Position numbers and translations under genes: made by a program
Notes under the pieces: model-generated
Databases searched by the model: none
Seen by the model: only the letters and a program-made list of their open reading frames with translations
Told to the model about the DNA's origin: nothing
Shown here: positions 5,628 through 12,473 of the stretch, piece after piece
Numbering within the stretch: the stretch's first letter is position 1
Layout of the letters: each line of letters begins with the position of its first letter
From: Planctomycetaceae bacterium
GTDB taxonomy: Bacteria; Planctomycetota; Planctomycetia; Pirellulales; UBA1268
Reading direction: 5' to 3'
DNA length: 12,518 nucleotides
Assembly: GCA_947464585.1 (NCBI GenBank)
Contig: CANHYS010000018.1
Span: 1-12,518, forward strand

Positions 5628-6893
5628 TCACTGGGCAGATTCCGTCGTTGGGGCCCGTTTTGGGGAAATGGCACGAAAACACTCAAGGCCTTTTTCTTCC
5701 TCGATTCGCACCAACGTCTTTGTTGCTGCCTCATACTCTTCCTTCGTCGGCAGCCGATCCTCGCTGGCTACGCAAAGATTTCTCACAACCTGTGTCGCCG
5801 AGAAGTATTCCTCGTCGTTCAATAATGTCGCCATATCGCCCATGTGACTCAAAAACTCAACTCGGTTGGGTTCCGCGGCCTCCCGAGCCGCCTCCTCGGT
5901 GAGACGCTGGTCGAACTCATAGCCCGGTTGGTATCCGTGCGGCGTTCTCGGTCTCCAGCGGGCGACGCGGGTAAGAACTTTGGCAAAGAGTGGAGGTTCG
6001 TGCATGACGGCGGGATTGATCTTGGCGCCGAGTTCTGTCGCATACCCTCGCATCAAATGAATCGGGTTTGTGCCGTTGATCGGCTTGGGGGGGAAGCATT
6101 GCTCGTCAAACCGCAGCCGCAACTGACCGCAATAGAACAAAAACGCGCTGTCTTCCAGCCGTTCGTTGTTGAAAGCGATGGCAGAAGCGACAAGCAGCAC
6201 GAGCGATGAACGATCATCTGGCTGCTCCAGCACGGCCTTCAAGCCATCGGCGTCGTTCTTCAGGATGGTGTCGCAGATAGCCTGCTCCGAGGGACTCAAG
6301 GCGAGGCGAACCAGAGTCAAGTCACTATCGTTCGCGATATGGAGGCCATCCCGCATGATCATCTTCACGAGTCGGTCGCGAAGCGGCTCGAGGTCTCGCT
6401 GAAGAAAGGCCTCGGGTGTGGTCGTCTTGCGAATTGCATACTGGAGACCGATGTCATTGCCATTTGCGTCTGTTCCGAACGCGAACACGTTGAACTCGAC
6501 GAACGGCTCCCCGGCTGGCCAGAGCGCGAAGGAAACGACCCTCTGACTCGAATCCGGGCTATCTTGAGAGGCAATCGGGGATTTGGGATTCGATTTCCTG
6601 ATATGAGCAGCGAACGCTTCGGCTCGTTTCTTGGGGCCAATTGCCGCGTTTTGGTAAACGTAGACTGCGGCGAGGCTCGTCCAATTGTCGAGCGTCTGCC
6701 CGTCTGGGATGAACTCCATCAGCGTCATGGCGTCGTTTGACGTGGCATAAGCCAGTCGCATGATCTGGTCGTCGAATCGCACACTGGCTTTCGGAAGCGC
6801 AGCCCGCGATTCCTCAGCACGCGACGTGCTTGCCCCAAGAGACAACACGCACAACACCAGCAGAGCGTGAACGCAACGATTGAAGGATCTCAT
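5628..6893 (-). CDS. Large secreted protein of unknown function
   Basis: A 421-aa protein with a clear signal peptide (basic MRSFNR, hydrophobic core HALLVLCVLSLGA, cleavage after SRA at residue 26). Residues about 30-165 look like one domain: RFDDQIMRLAYATS, MTLMEFIPDGQTLDNWTS, then VVSFALWPAGEPFVEFNVFAF. The phrase 'EFIPDGQ...NWT' recalls a set of exported bacterial proteins without a known function, but I cannot name the family. Residues about 190-290 are helical and Leu-rich (SSLVLLVASAIAFNNERLEDSAFLFYCGQLRLRFDE), perhaps helical repeats. The last 100 residues are charged. No catalytic motif or membrane anchor is seen. The ribosome binding site is weak. It leads a same-strand series with the Tat-exported Cys protein and the cytochrome, but the 133-nt gap suggests a separate or attenuated unit. 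Confidence 0.75.
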   Translation of the reverse strand: MRSFNRCVHALLVLCVLSLGASTSRAEESRAALPKASVRFDDQIMRLAYATSNDAMTLMEFIPDGQTLDNWTSLAAVYVYQNAAIGPKKRAEAFAAHIRKSNPKSPIASQDSPDSSQRVVSFALWPAGEPFVEFNVFAFGTDANGNDIGLQYAIRKTTTPEAFLQRDLEPLRDRLVKMIMRDGLHIANDSDLTLVRLALSPSEQAICDTILKNDADGLKAVLEQPDDRSSLVLLVASAIAFNNERLEDSAFLFYCGQLRLRFDEQCFPPKPINGTNPIHLMRGYATELGAKINPAVMHEPPLFAKVLTRVARWRPRTPHGYQPGYEFDQRLTEEAAREAAEPNRVEFLSHMGDMATLLNDEEYFSATQVVRNLCVASEDRLPTKEEYEAATKTLVRIEEEKGLECFRAISPKRAPTTESAQ

Positions 6894-6915
6894 GACGAAA
6901 GGCTTTCTCGATGTG

Positions 6916-6926
6916 GTGACAGGGGC
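6916..6926. repeat. Third copy of the GTGACAGGGGC motif
   Basis: This 11-mer is identical to the core of the tandem repeat at 5513-5538. It lies 22 nt before the ATG of the 421-aa gene, compared with 20 nt for the nearest copy before the ATG at 5494. The similar distance and orientation suggest a shared control site, although an 11-mer match alone can occur by chance in a window this size. Confidence 0.35.
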
Positions 6927-7051
6927 ACGCTACTCGGAAACGCGCAGGGATGCCTTGGTCAGCGTCGCCAACCAGTCCCAGCACAGGTGCCTTGAGTTCG
7001 CCGACCAGATCGATCGGCTGCGTAGAGTCGGCAATGGGTTGCTCCCGATTG

Positions 7052-7130
7052 GGGGTGTGACACCCCGGGAAAAGATATCAAAGCCCGCCCCAAAACATGC
7101 ACCGCGGTTGGGCCCAACTTGAACTGGGCA
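7052..7130. promoter_or_regulatory. Dyad-rich divergent intergenic region
   Basis: The region between the start at 6893 (minus) and the start at 7153 (plus) holds several perfect dyads. GGGGTGTGACACCCC at 7052-7066 can form a 6-bp stem with a TGA loop. GTTGGGCCCAAC is at 7107-7118. GCCCA at 7112-7116 also pairs with TGGGC at 7125-7129. A TACACT (7137-7142) 10 nt before the ATG at 7153 could be a -10 box. These are plausible operator sites for one or both genes; no regulator is identified. Confidence 0.35.
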
Positions 7131-7152
7131 ACAGGCTACACTTCAGGGTGCC

Positions 7153-7377
7153 ATGGCCAAGAAACGCCCCAAACGCCGCCGTAGAAAGCCCGCCGCCAAC
7201 CTAGAAGCCACGTATATTTGTGACTCGTGCGGCGAGGAGATCGTCGTTCCCGTGGATATCTCGGCCGGCGCTCACCAAGACTACGTCGAGGACTGCCCGG
7301 TCTGCTGCCACCCGATGACCCTGCACGTCGATATAGACCCAGACGGCGAAGCTCATGTGGAGGGAGAGCACGAATGA
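7153..7377 (+). CDS. Cys_rich_CPXG (CPXCG motif) small metal-binding protein
   Basis: A 74-aa cytosolic protein. A strongly basic N-terminus (MAKKRPKRRRRKP) is followed by the conserved core YICDSCGEEIVVPVDISAG, then DYVEDCPVCCHPMTLHVDID and an acidic tail. The CxxC pairs are C23/C26 and C48/C51, the layout of the Cys_rich_CPXG family, which probably binds zinc; its function is unknown. The usual CPxCG reads CPVCC here, with an extra Cys (C52) in place of Gly. AGGG lies a few bases before the ATG. The basic head could contact nucleic acid, which is inference. The first 45 nt of what looks like a second copy lie at the right edge of the window. Confidence 0.85.
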   Translation: MAKKRPKRRRRKPAANLEATYICDSCGEEIVVPVDISAGAHQDYVEDCPVCCHPMTLHVDIDPDGEAHVEGEHE

Positions 7378-7438
7378 GTCTTATTGCAGCGACCGGGATC
7401 GAAGGCAACTCCCCCAAGAGCTTGCCCGCCCGTCGAAG

Positions 7439-7855
7439 TCACAGCACCTCGTAGAGAAAATCCCAGCCGGCGTCTTTTACTGTCCGCTCGACGCTCTCGC
7501 GAAACGTGCCGAACTCGAGAACCCCGCCTCCACCCACGCTCTTGTCCACGCGGGTGGCTTTCACCTGGGCGCCATACTGGGACGTTGTCTGGATGGTGAA
7601 CGTGGGCGGCGGCATTCCCCATGAAGTCTCGACGGCCGATTCCCGGAAATGGGCCTCATGGCTGGCCGGATCGAGCGTGCAAGTGAAGTTGTTCGTGACT
7701 TTACGCTCGCCGAGGAGCCACTTGGCTTTGATCGCCGTCAGTGTGCCCGTGACGGTGTGGTCGTCGGGTATGGAAGAAGTCCCGCCGTGGGAACTGGCGA
7801 TCAACGACACTCGCTTCAGGAGTTCAGCCTGAGAAAACGTGGTAACCGTGGCCAT
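7439..7855 (-). CDS. Uncharacterised 138-aa cytosolic protein
   Basis: A good ribosome binding site (GGGAGG, 5 nt before the ATG) and a coherent protein support this gene. There is no signal peptide or membrane segment. The N-terminus is helical (TTFSQAELLKRVSLIASSHGG). A beta-rich centre follows with strands such as VTGTLTAIKAKWLLG, KVTNNFTCTLDP and FTIQTTSQYGAQVKATRVD, then a Gly run (GGGG). It ends in a helix with aromatic residues, FGTFRESVERTVKDAGWDFLYEVL. Conserved-looking HEAHFRES and WGMPPP stretches suggest a real folded domain, but I recognise no family. It converges with the CPXG gene (61-nt gap) and is transcribed alone. Confidence 0.7.
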   Translation of the reverse strand: MATVTTFSQAELLKRVSLIASSHGGTSSIPDDHTVTGTLTAIKAKWLLGERKVTNNFTCTLDPASHEAHFRESAVETSWGMPPPTFTIQTTSQYGAQVKATRVDKSVGGGGVLEFGTFRESVERTVKDAGWDFLYEVL

Positions 7856-8082
7856 GTCTGCCTCCCGAGAACGAGGTGTGCGAAAATGAGTTCACAGGAA
7901 TACTACGCACGGGAGAATCGCAAAGCCCCGGGAGCATCACAGGCGGTATCGTTCGGCTGCGACACCTCCGCGGACCTTCGACGTGACCCCGGGCCGACCG
8001 TGACGCGGGATTCAAGCTGGTAAAGGGCGGGCAAGAAGAGCGGCGCCGAGAGCTGCGTGCGTCGGTGGGGCGAATGCTTCGA

Positions 8083-8409
8083 TCAGTGCTTGGAGTAGCC
8101 CTTCGTGGGGCTCTTTGTGCTCTTCTTGTGGCCGTGGTTATTGCTCGAGCCCCTGCGATTGTGGTCGTTGTCGTGCAGAGTGAGCAGGTCTTCCATGTCG
8201 CGGCCACTTGGATCAATGCCATGAGCGTCGCGCAGATGGCTTTGAATCTCTTCGATCGTGGGAGACCAGTCGCCGTTCACGTTCCAGCGAGGGCCGGCGA
8301 TTCGTGAGACAGTTCTGGCCGCTTCTTGGGCTGCCAACACGAGTGAAGACAGGAGAGACGTCTTCAGGGCGGCGAGAAGACAAATGCAGGCGGATCTTCG
8401 GTTCATCAT
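8083..8409 (-). CDS. Small exported protein with His/Asn/Lys-rich tail
   Basis: A 108-aa protein starting at ATG ATG (8409 or 8406). The frame is open further upstream, but that part overlaps the next gene and lacks protein-like composition, so I start at the signal peptide (MMNRRSACICLLAALKTSLLSSLVLAAQ). The mature part contains WNVNGDWSPTIEEIQSHLRDAHGIDPSG and MEDLLTLHDNDHNRR, an apparent short helical domain with repeated acidic and His residues. It ends in a disordered basic tail (GSSNNHGHKKSTKSPTKGYSKH). Six His fall in the last 30 residues, so metal binding is conceivable. No family is recognised. It follows the membrane-protein gene by 91 nt on the same strand. Confidence 0.65.
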   Translation of the reverse strand: MMNRRSACICLLAALKTSLLSSLVLAAQEAARTVSRIAGPRWNVNGDWSPTIEEIQSHLRDAHGIDPSGRDMEDLLTLHDNDHNRRGSSNNHGHKKSTKSPTKGYSKH

Positions 8410-8500
8410 GCTTTCTCTCAAGTTCGATCCGCCTAGGAACAATCTACCACATGAAGCCAGTTCAGGCCGGGGGGGTATTGATTCCGCCGACCAGCCAACG

Positions 8501-9253
8501 TCATGCGTAGAGTGCCACCACCGCACCTGCCGCCACACCGACAGCCATCGCGAAGAGGAATCGGCTCCGTGGACGCTCGAAGCCGCCCCAGGCCCAGCCA
8601 GCGAGCCCCGCACTGGCACCGGACACGAGGGCGACGATCGACTCGGTCTGCGACGCGTGCTCTGGCGGTTGGCCTGAGATGAGCCGTAATGCTCCAGTGC
8701 CGACTACCACCAACGTCGGCACTGTAAGGATCGCCACGACCGCCGCCCGCCTGCGGAGATCCTCCGGAATAGGCGACGGAGTCCAGCGAATGACGCCCCC
8801 GATGACGCTGCCCGCCGCCAGGCCAAGGAACGGCCCCGGGATGCTCGCCGCCAGCAACCGCTCGATCGGCAGCCCATAGACCCCGAGGCTCACCAGCGCC
8901 AGCACGGTGACCGCTGGCATGATCGCGACCGTGGCGATCCGGGATTGGCGAGGGATATCGAACGCGGAGGCAAGCCACACGAGCCCCAGTGCAATGGTGG
9001 CATCCAACACCCAGGCATACGGTGGGAACCCTGCCCTGCCGTTGATCCAGCTCAGCAGCGGACTCACCGCCGAACGAACGGGGTCCTCGTTTGGTACGCC
9101 CACAAAAAACCCAGCGAAGACCCGTAGCCCAAACGCCGTGAACGGGACAAGCCCCGCGAGGAGTTCCGCCCACCTGCCACGCCGAGGCAGCGGAGCGACC
9201 CAGACGGCCGTCCAGACAAGCGTGAACAGGATGAGCCGTGCTGTGTCGTCCAT
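8501..9253 (-). CDS. Eight-segment integral membrane protein, unknown function
   Basis: A 250-aa very hydrophobic protein with about eight membrane segments, near residues 5-20, 30-52, 82-96, 106-126, 131-153, 170-190, 205-225 and 231-249. Short charged links include PRRGRW after the first segment, RWTPSPIPEDLRRRA around 155-170 and QPPEHASQTE before the seventh. Gly/Ala-rich packing faces are common (AGSVIGG, SGASAGLAGWAWGG). No transporter or enzyme signature is evident. There is no clear ribosome binding site before the ATG at 9253. It diverges from the CIA30 gene and precedes the small exported protein on its own strand; the two could form an operon. Confidence 0.7.
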   Translation of the reverse strand: MDDTARLILFTLVWTAVWVAPLPRRGRWAELLAGLVPFTAFGLRVFAGFFVGVPNEDPVRSAVSPLLSWINGRAGFPPYAWVLDATIALGLVWLASAFDIPRQSRIATVAIMPAVTVLALVSLGVYGLPIERLLAASIPGPFLGLAAGSVIGGVIRWTPSPIPEDLRRRAAVVAILTVPTLVVVGTGALRLISGQPPEHASQTESIVALVSGASAGLAGWAWGGFERPRSRFLFAMAVGVAAGAVVALYA

Positions 9254-9403
9254 CAGGTGTGCACGCTTTCGCCCGTGACTTGATCGCGTCTTGGCCTCAC
9301 ACGGGGGGCACTCGCTTTTGCCACTCGTCAGTTCGATGCCAGCCAGCGAGAATCATAGCCAGCCCACAAGATGACCGAACTGTTTCCCACCCAAGGACAC
9401 GCC

Positions 9404-10000
9404 ATGTTCCCGACCAGACTCCCGCTACTCCTGGCGGTATTTCTCATGCAGGCCGTGGCAGAAAAACCCCTCCAGCCCCTCTTGGACTTCGCCGGCACTG
9501 ATCCAGCCCAGAAATGGCAGGCCGTGAACGATGGCGTGATGGGAGGTGTGTCTGATGGGCGGTTCAGGATCACGCCTGACAAGACCATGGAGTTCTCCGG
9601 GCGGCTATCGCTGGACAACAACGGCGGGTTTGCATCGGTCCGAACCAAGCCCGCGGATTTCGAGATCAAGTCTGGCGACGCTCTCGTGGTCCGGGTAAAA
9701 GGCGACGGGCGGGAATACGTCCTGAACATCTACACCAAGAGCCGCCGGATGGCTTTTTCATACAGAGCTCCGCTGCCGACCACGAGAGACGAGTGGACGG
9801 AGGTGTCGGTGCCGCTGGGCGAGTTTATCCCCACGGCCTTCGGCAATCGCGTCAAAGGGATGGGGCCAGTCGAACCGGACCAGATCAATAGCCTCGGCTT
9901 CATGCTCAGCGATAAGAAACCCGGCCCGTTCAAGCTGGAGGTGGATTGGGTGAAAATCACGCCCGCGGATAACGATGGAGATCCCGCAGAAAACCGCTAG
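9404..10000 (+). CDS. CIA30 family protein, exported
   Basis: A 198-aa protein. The ATG at 9404 is preferred because AAGGA lies 7 nt before it and a signal peptide begins there (FPTRLPLLLAVFLMQAVA). An ATG at 9371 has no ribosome binding site. The mature part is the CIA30 beta-sandwich: WQAVNDGVMGGVSDGRF near residues 38-54, then FSGRLSLDNNGGFASVRT, VVRVKGDGREYVLNIYTK, and the end LGFMLSDKKPGPFKLEVDWVKI. In eukaryotes CIA30 (NDUFAF1) assists respiratory complex I assembly. Bacterial relatives are carbohydrate-binding-like proteins of unknown role, and the secretion signal here argues against a cytosolic assembly factor. It is followed 74 nt later by the Bax-inhibitor gene on the same strand. 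Confidence 0.9.
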   Translation: MFPTRLPLLLAVFLMQAVAEKPLQPLLDFAGTDPAQKWQAVNDGVMGGVSDGRFRITPDKTMEFSGRLSLDNNGGFASVRTKPADFEIKSGDALVVRVKGDGREYVLNIYTKSRRMAFSYRAPLPTTRDEWTEVSVPLGEFIPTAFGNRVKGMGPVEPDQINSLGFMLSDKKPGPFKLEVDWVKITPADNDGDPAENR

Positions 10001-10074
10001 CCACTGCCACCCCCTATCTTCGCTATGCTTGAGACGACACGCGGACGCCAGCCCCAGCACAAGGAGCCAATCTC

Positions 10075-10848
10075 ATGCGAACAGGCAACCCAGCACTCAA
10101 CGACAAGACGTTCGAGAACTTTGGCGTCTACCGCAGGGATGTGGCCGCCGAGCAATCGCCTGCCGGCACCATGACGATCAATGGGACTGCTCAGAAGACG
10201 ATGTTCCTCCTGCTGTTGGCCATGGGCTCAGCCTGTTTCACGTGGTCAAAGACGTTCACGGGGCTCGAGGCCAATCCTGCTGCCGCGATGCCGTGGGCCT
10301 TTGGCGGGGCAATCGTTGGGCTGATCACTGCATTCGTGATCTGCTTCAAACACACGTGGGCCCCTGCTCTGGCCCCTGTCTATGCACTGGCCGAGGGACT
10401 GTTTCTGGGTGGCGTGTCGGCGAGCTTTGAAGCCCAGTATCCCGGGATCGTGATTCAGTCCGTTGGCGGCACGTTTGGCACGCTGGCGGGATTGCTGCTT
10501 GCGTATCAATCTGGGCTCATCAAGGCGACCGAGAACTTCAAGCTCGGCATTGTGGCAGCGACCGGCGGGATCTGCCTTGTCTATCTGATCTCGCTGATCG
10601 GGAGCTTTTTTGGGTTTCCAATTCCCTACATCCATTCAGCCGGGCCTATCGGGATCGGCTTCAGTCTGGTCGTGGTCGTGATCGCGGCCCTGAATCTCGT
10701 GCTCGACTTCGACTTCATCGAGCAGGCAGCTGAGCGTGGGGCCCCAAAATACCTGGAGTGGTACGGTGCGTTCGCCCTCATGGTGACCCTCGTCTGGCTC
10801 TACATGGAAATCCTCAGGCTGCTGTCGAAGCTCAGGAGCCGGGATTGA
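10075..10848 (+). CDS. Bax inhibitor-1/YccA family membrane protein
   Basis: A 257-aa protein with AAGGAG 8 nt before the ATG. The N-terminal 40 residues are hydrophilic and include MRTGNPALNDKTFEN, a start typical of the longer bacterial YccA/BaxI subgroup. Seven membrane segments follow, about residues 42-60, 73-94, 98-120, 125-142, 156-182, 190-213 and 223-248, with the acidic DFDFIEQ near the sixth segment that is characteristic of the superfamily. Family members act as pH-sensitive calcium leak channels (Bacillus YetJ) or modulate membrane proteolysis (E. coli YccA with FtsH); which applies here is unknown. Length is normal. A TATGCT about 45 nt upstream could be a promoter separate from that of the CIA30 gene. 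Confidence 0.92.
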   Translation: MRTGNPALNDKTFENFGVYRRDVAAEQSPAGTMTINGTAQKTMFLLLLAMGSACFTWSKTFTGLEANPAAAMPWAFGGAIVGLITAFVICFKHTWAPALAPVYALAEGLFLGGVSASFEAQYPGIVIQSVGGTFGTLAGLLLAYQSGLIKATENFKLGIVAATGGICLVYLISLIGSFFGFPIPYIHSAGPIGIGFSLVVVVIAALNLVLDFDFIEQAAERGAPKYLEWYGAFALMVTLVWLYMEILRLLSKLRSRD

Positions 10849-10879
10849 AGCTGAAGGCGGACAGGTCCTGCTGAAGATC

Positions 10880-10902
10880 TCGCCGTAATGCTCGCACGGC
10901 GA
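10880..10902. terminator. Possible bidirectional hairpin between convergent genes
   Basis: TCGCCGT (10880-10886) and ACGGCGA (10896-10902) form a perfect 7-bp stem with a 9-nt loop. It lies between the stop of the Bax-inhibitor gene and the stop of the DUF309 gene, which converge. No T-run follows on either strand, so classical intrinsic termination is uncertain. Confidence 0.35.
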
Positions 10903-10920
10903 ACCCACCACCCAGATCCC

Positions 10921-11496
10921 TCACCCCGCCAGCCGCAACTTAGCACTCAGGACACGCACAACGGGCGTCTTTGATGTGTGCCAGCATTCGGGCCGGTAGT
11001 GCTCGAGCTCCCGGATAACGCTTGAGATGCTTTCCGGGGTGAGGCCAAGAGTTGCAGCGTGAGCTCCTGGGCCGTCACTCGATGCCGCTCCCAAGTCGCC
11101 CAGGAGCGCTCGGGCCCGTTGTGTGTGCCTGCGAACTCCTTCTGGTCTGCCTTCCCGGATCTTCACGCAGGCAGCCGCAAGGTGAATCAACCCCTGCACG
11201 AACCGGGCTTCGGGACTCGTGCGGCCCAGGGCGTGCCAGAACGATTCCCAGGCTTCGTGCGATTCCCAGTAAAAGCCCTCGTTGAAGAGGTCGAAGGCGT
11301 AGAGCCACTGGGGATTCGTGGCGAAGAGTGCGGCAAGGGCACGGCGCCGGGAGGCTGGCTCGGTGGGTAGCTGTGAGAGTGATTCAGGTGGGACGGGTGC
11401 TGGATGTGTCTGGCCGTAGAGATGCCCGCGGGAATCAGTGACGGGATGGGGATGCTCGTGGCCCGGAACGTAGCTGTAGGGCGGGAGAGTACGCAT
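10921..11496 (-). CDS. DUF309 family protein
   Basis: A 191-aa predicted cytosolic helical protein. Residues 68-88 carry the family signature (FDLFNEGFYWESHEAWE followed by SFWH), and the core continues with FVQGLIHLAAACVKIREG and RHTQRARALL to about residue 135. DUF309 proteins are small helical bundles of unknown biochemical role; conserved Glu, His and Trp in the signature look like a binding site. The N-terminal 30 residues are Pro/His-rich (LPPYSYVPGHEHPHP then DSRGHLYG). This start has no visible ribosome binding site, but no better ATG exists. It is 31 nt downstream of the NIPSNAP gene on the same strand, so translation from a shared message is likely. Confidence 0.87.
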   Translation of the reverse strand: MRTLPPYSYVPGHEHPHPVTDSRGHLYGQTHPAPVPPESLSQLPTEPASRRRALAALFATNPQWLYAFDLFNEGFYWESHEAWESFWHALGRTSPEARFVQGLIHLAAACVKIREGRPEGVRRHTQRARALLGDLGAASSDGPGAHAATLGLTPESISSVIRELEHYRPECWHTSKTPVVRVLSAKLRLAG

Positions 11497-11527
11497 GCGG
11501 GTAACAACGGGCGGCCATTGAGTGGCC

Positions 11528-12328
11528 CTACTTTAGTGGTGAATAGTCCGTCGCGACGAAGAACTCCGAGACGACCCCACCTTCTTTCTCGGTCAGGGAG
11601 CCGCCAGCTTTCTTCTCGGATGCATCGCGGGCGGCCAGCCAGTCGGGGTCTTTCCTGAAGTTCGCGAAGCTCTCTTTGGCGGCCTCGACGCTCTTGTGTC
11701 CCAGAAGATAGACGAGCTTCCGGTCCGAGGTGGCGATGTCCATCGGGCTCCAGTAGATGAGGTTTTCTATGCCATGCTTCTCGAAGAGCTTGATGGTGTG
11801 GTCCCGGAAGCGTTCATGGAGATAGAAGAGCCTCTCGGGCGACGGGCAGGTGTAGGTCCTGAGTTCGAACACGCGCGGCTCGGGGCTCTTTGTGGGCGCG
11901 AACGTCGGCGAGAAGGGCAGCGGGCGGAAGGCCACACTCTCCACCTTTTCGATCAAGCTTTCTGGCGTCTTGCCCTCTGGGTCCATAGGCTTCCATAAAG
12001 GGTCAGCCCGGCACGCCCGACTGCATTTCACCATGTCTGCCAGGCTCTGGTACCTGTGGATACAAACGATCTTGCCGTCAGGGTTGTCGCCGACTGGGAC
12101 CATGTAGGCGATGTTCGTGGCGCCGTGCTTGGCTAGAACGTCGTCTTGGTGAGCACGGAGCCACGTATGGATCTGGTCGAGCTTCCCGGGCTTTGCGGTG
12201 ATGCGCTGGACGTCGTAAGTGGTGGAGTCAGCCCCCTCAGGCTTGGCGGGGATCTCGGGCTCGGCGGCGAAAACAGGAGCTGCGACCAAGCTGACCAGTG
12301 TCACGGCGAGAAAAAGCAAAGCGGGCAT
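11528..12328 (-). CDS. Exported NIPSNAP family protein with two domain copies
   Basis: A 266-aa protein from the ATG at 12328, chosen because GAGGAG lies 6 nt upstream and the signal peptide PALLFLAVTLVSLVAAPVFA begins there. The frame is open up to 12511, but that part is not protein-like and would overlap the next gene's start. Two ferredoxin-like domains follow in tandem: about 37-137 (TYDVQRITAKPGKLDQI, LAKHGATNIAYMVPV) and about 153-263 (VFELRTYTCPSPERL, FEKHGIENLIYWSPM, FRKDPDWLAARDASEKK). The second is a clear NIPSNAP domain, while the first is shorter and more divergent. NIPSNAP proteins form dimeric alpha/beta barrels and their bacterial function is unknown. The coding-strand leader holds a short self-complementary TCCTCCGAGGA that includes the ribosome binding site. 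Confidence 0.9.
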   Translation of the reverse strand: MPALLFLAVTLVSLVAAPVFAAEPEIPAKPEGADSTTYDVQRITAKPGKLDQIHTWLRAHQDDVLAKHGATNIAYMVPVGDNPDGKIVCIHRYQSLADMVKCSRACRADPLWKPMDPEGKTPESLIEKVESVAFRPLPFSPTFAPTKSPEPRVFELRTYTCPSPERLFYLHERFRDHTIKLFEKHGIENLIYWSPMDIATSDRKLVYLLGHKSVEAAKESFANFRKDPDWLAARDASEKKAGGSLTEKEGGVVSEFFVATDYSPLK

Positions 12329-12473
12329 CGACAACTCCTCGGAGGAAACCCAGTCCCTGTCGTAAGCTCTGACAGGCCACCGATAGCGAGGCTGTTCAGG
12401 TTCGCCGGGGCTGGCAACGGCCGGGCAACGACTCAATGTTATCACCATCCAGTCCGACGGTAACCTACCAGTC

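Noticed and set aside
5295..5734. Long version of the Tat-protein gene starting at 5734
   Set aside because: It would overlap the end of the 421-aa gene; GAGGAG 7 nt before the ATG at 5494 and the RRGFL signal peptide fix the shorter start.
7886..8023. 45-aa plus-strand frame divergent from the 138-aa gene (MSSQEYYAREN...)
   Set aside because: Only a weak GAGG 9 nt upstream; polar, structureless composition with no hydrophobic core. Possible but not supportable.
8410..8619. N-terminal extension of the 108-aa exported protein
   Set aside because: It would overlap the membrane-protein gene and place the signal peptide internally.
8433..9173. 246-codon minus-strand frame overlapping the membrane-protein gene
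   Set aside because: Arg/Gly/Cys-rich shadow of the eight-segment membrane protein in another frame.
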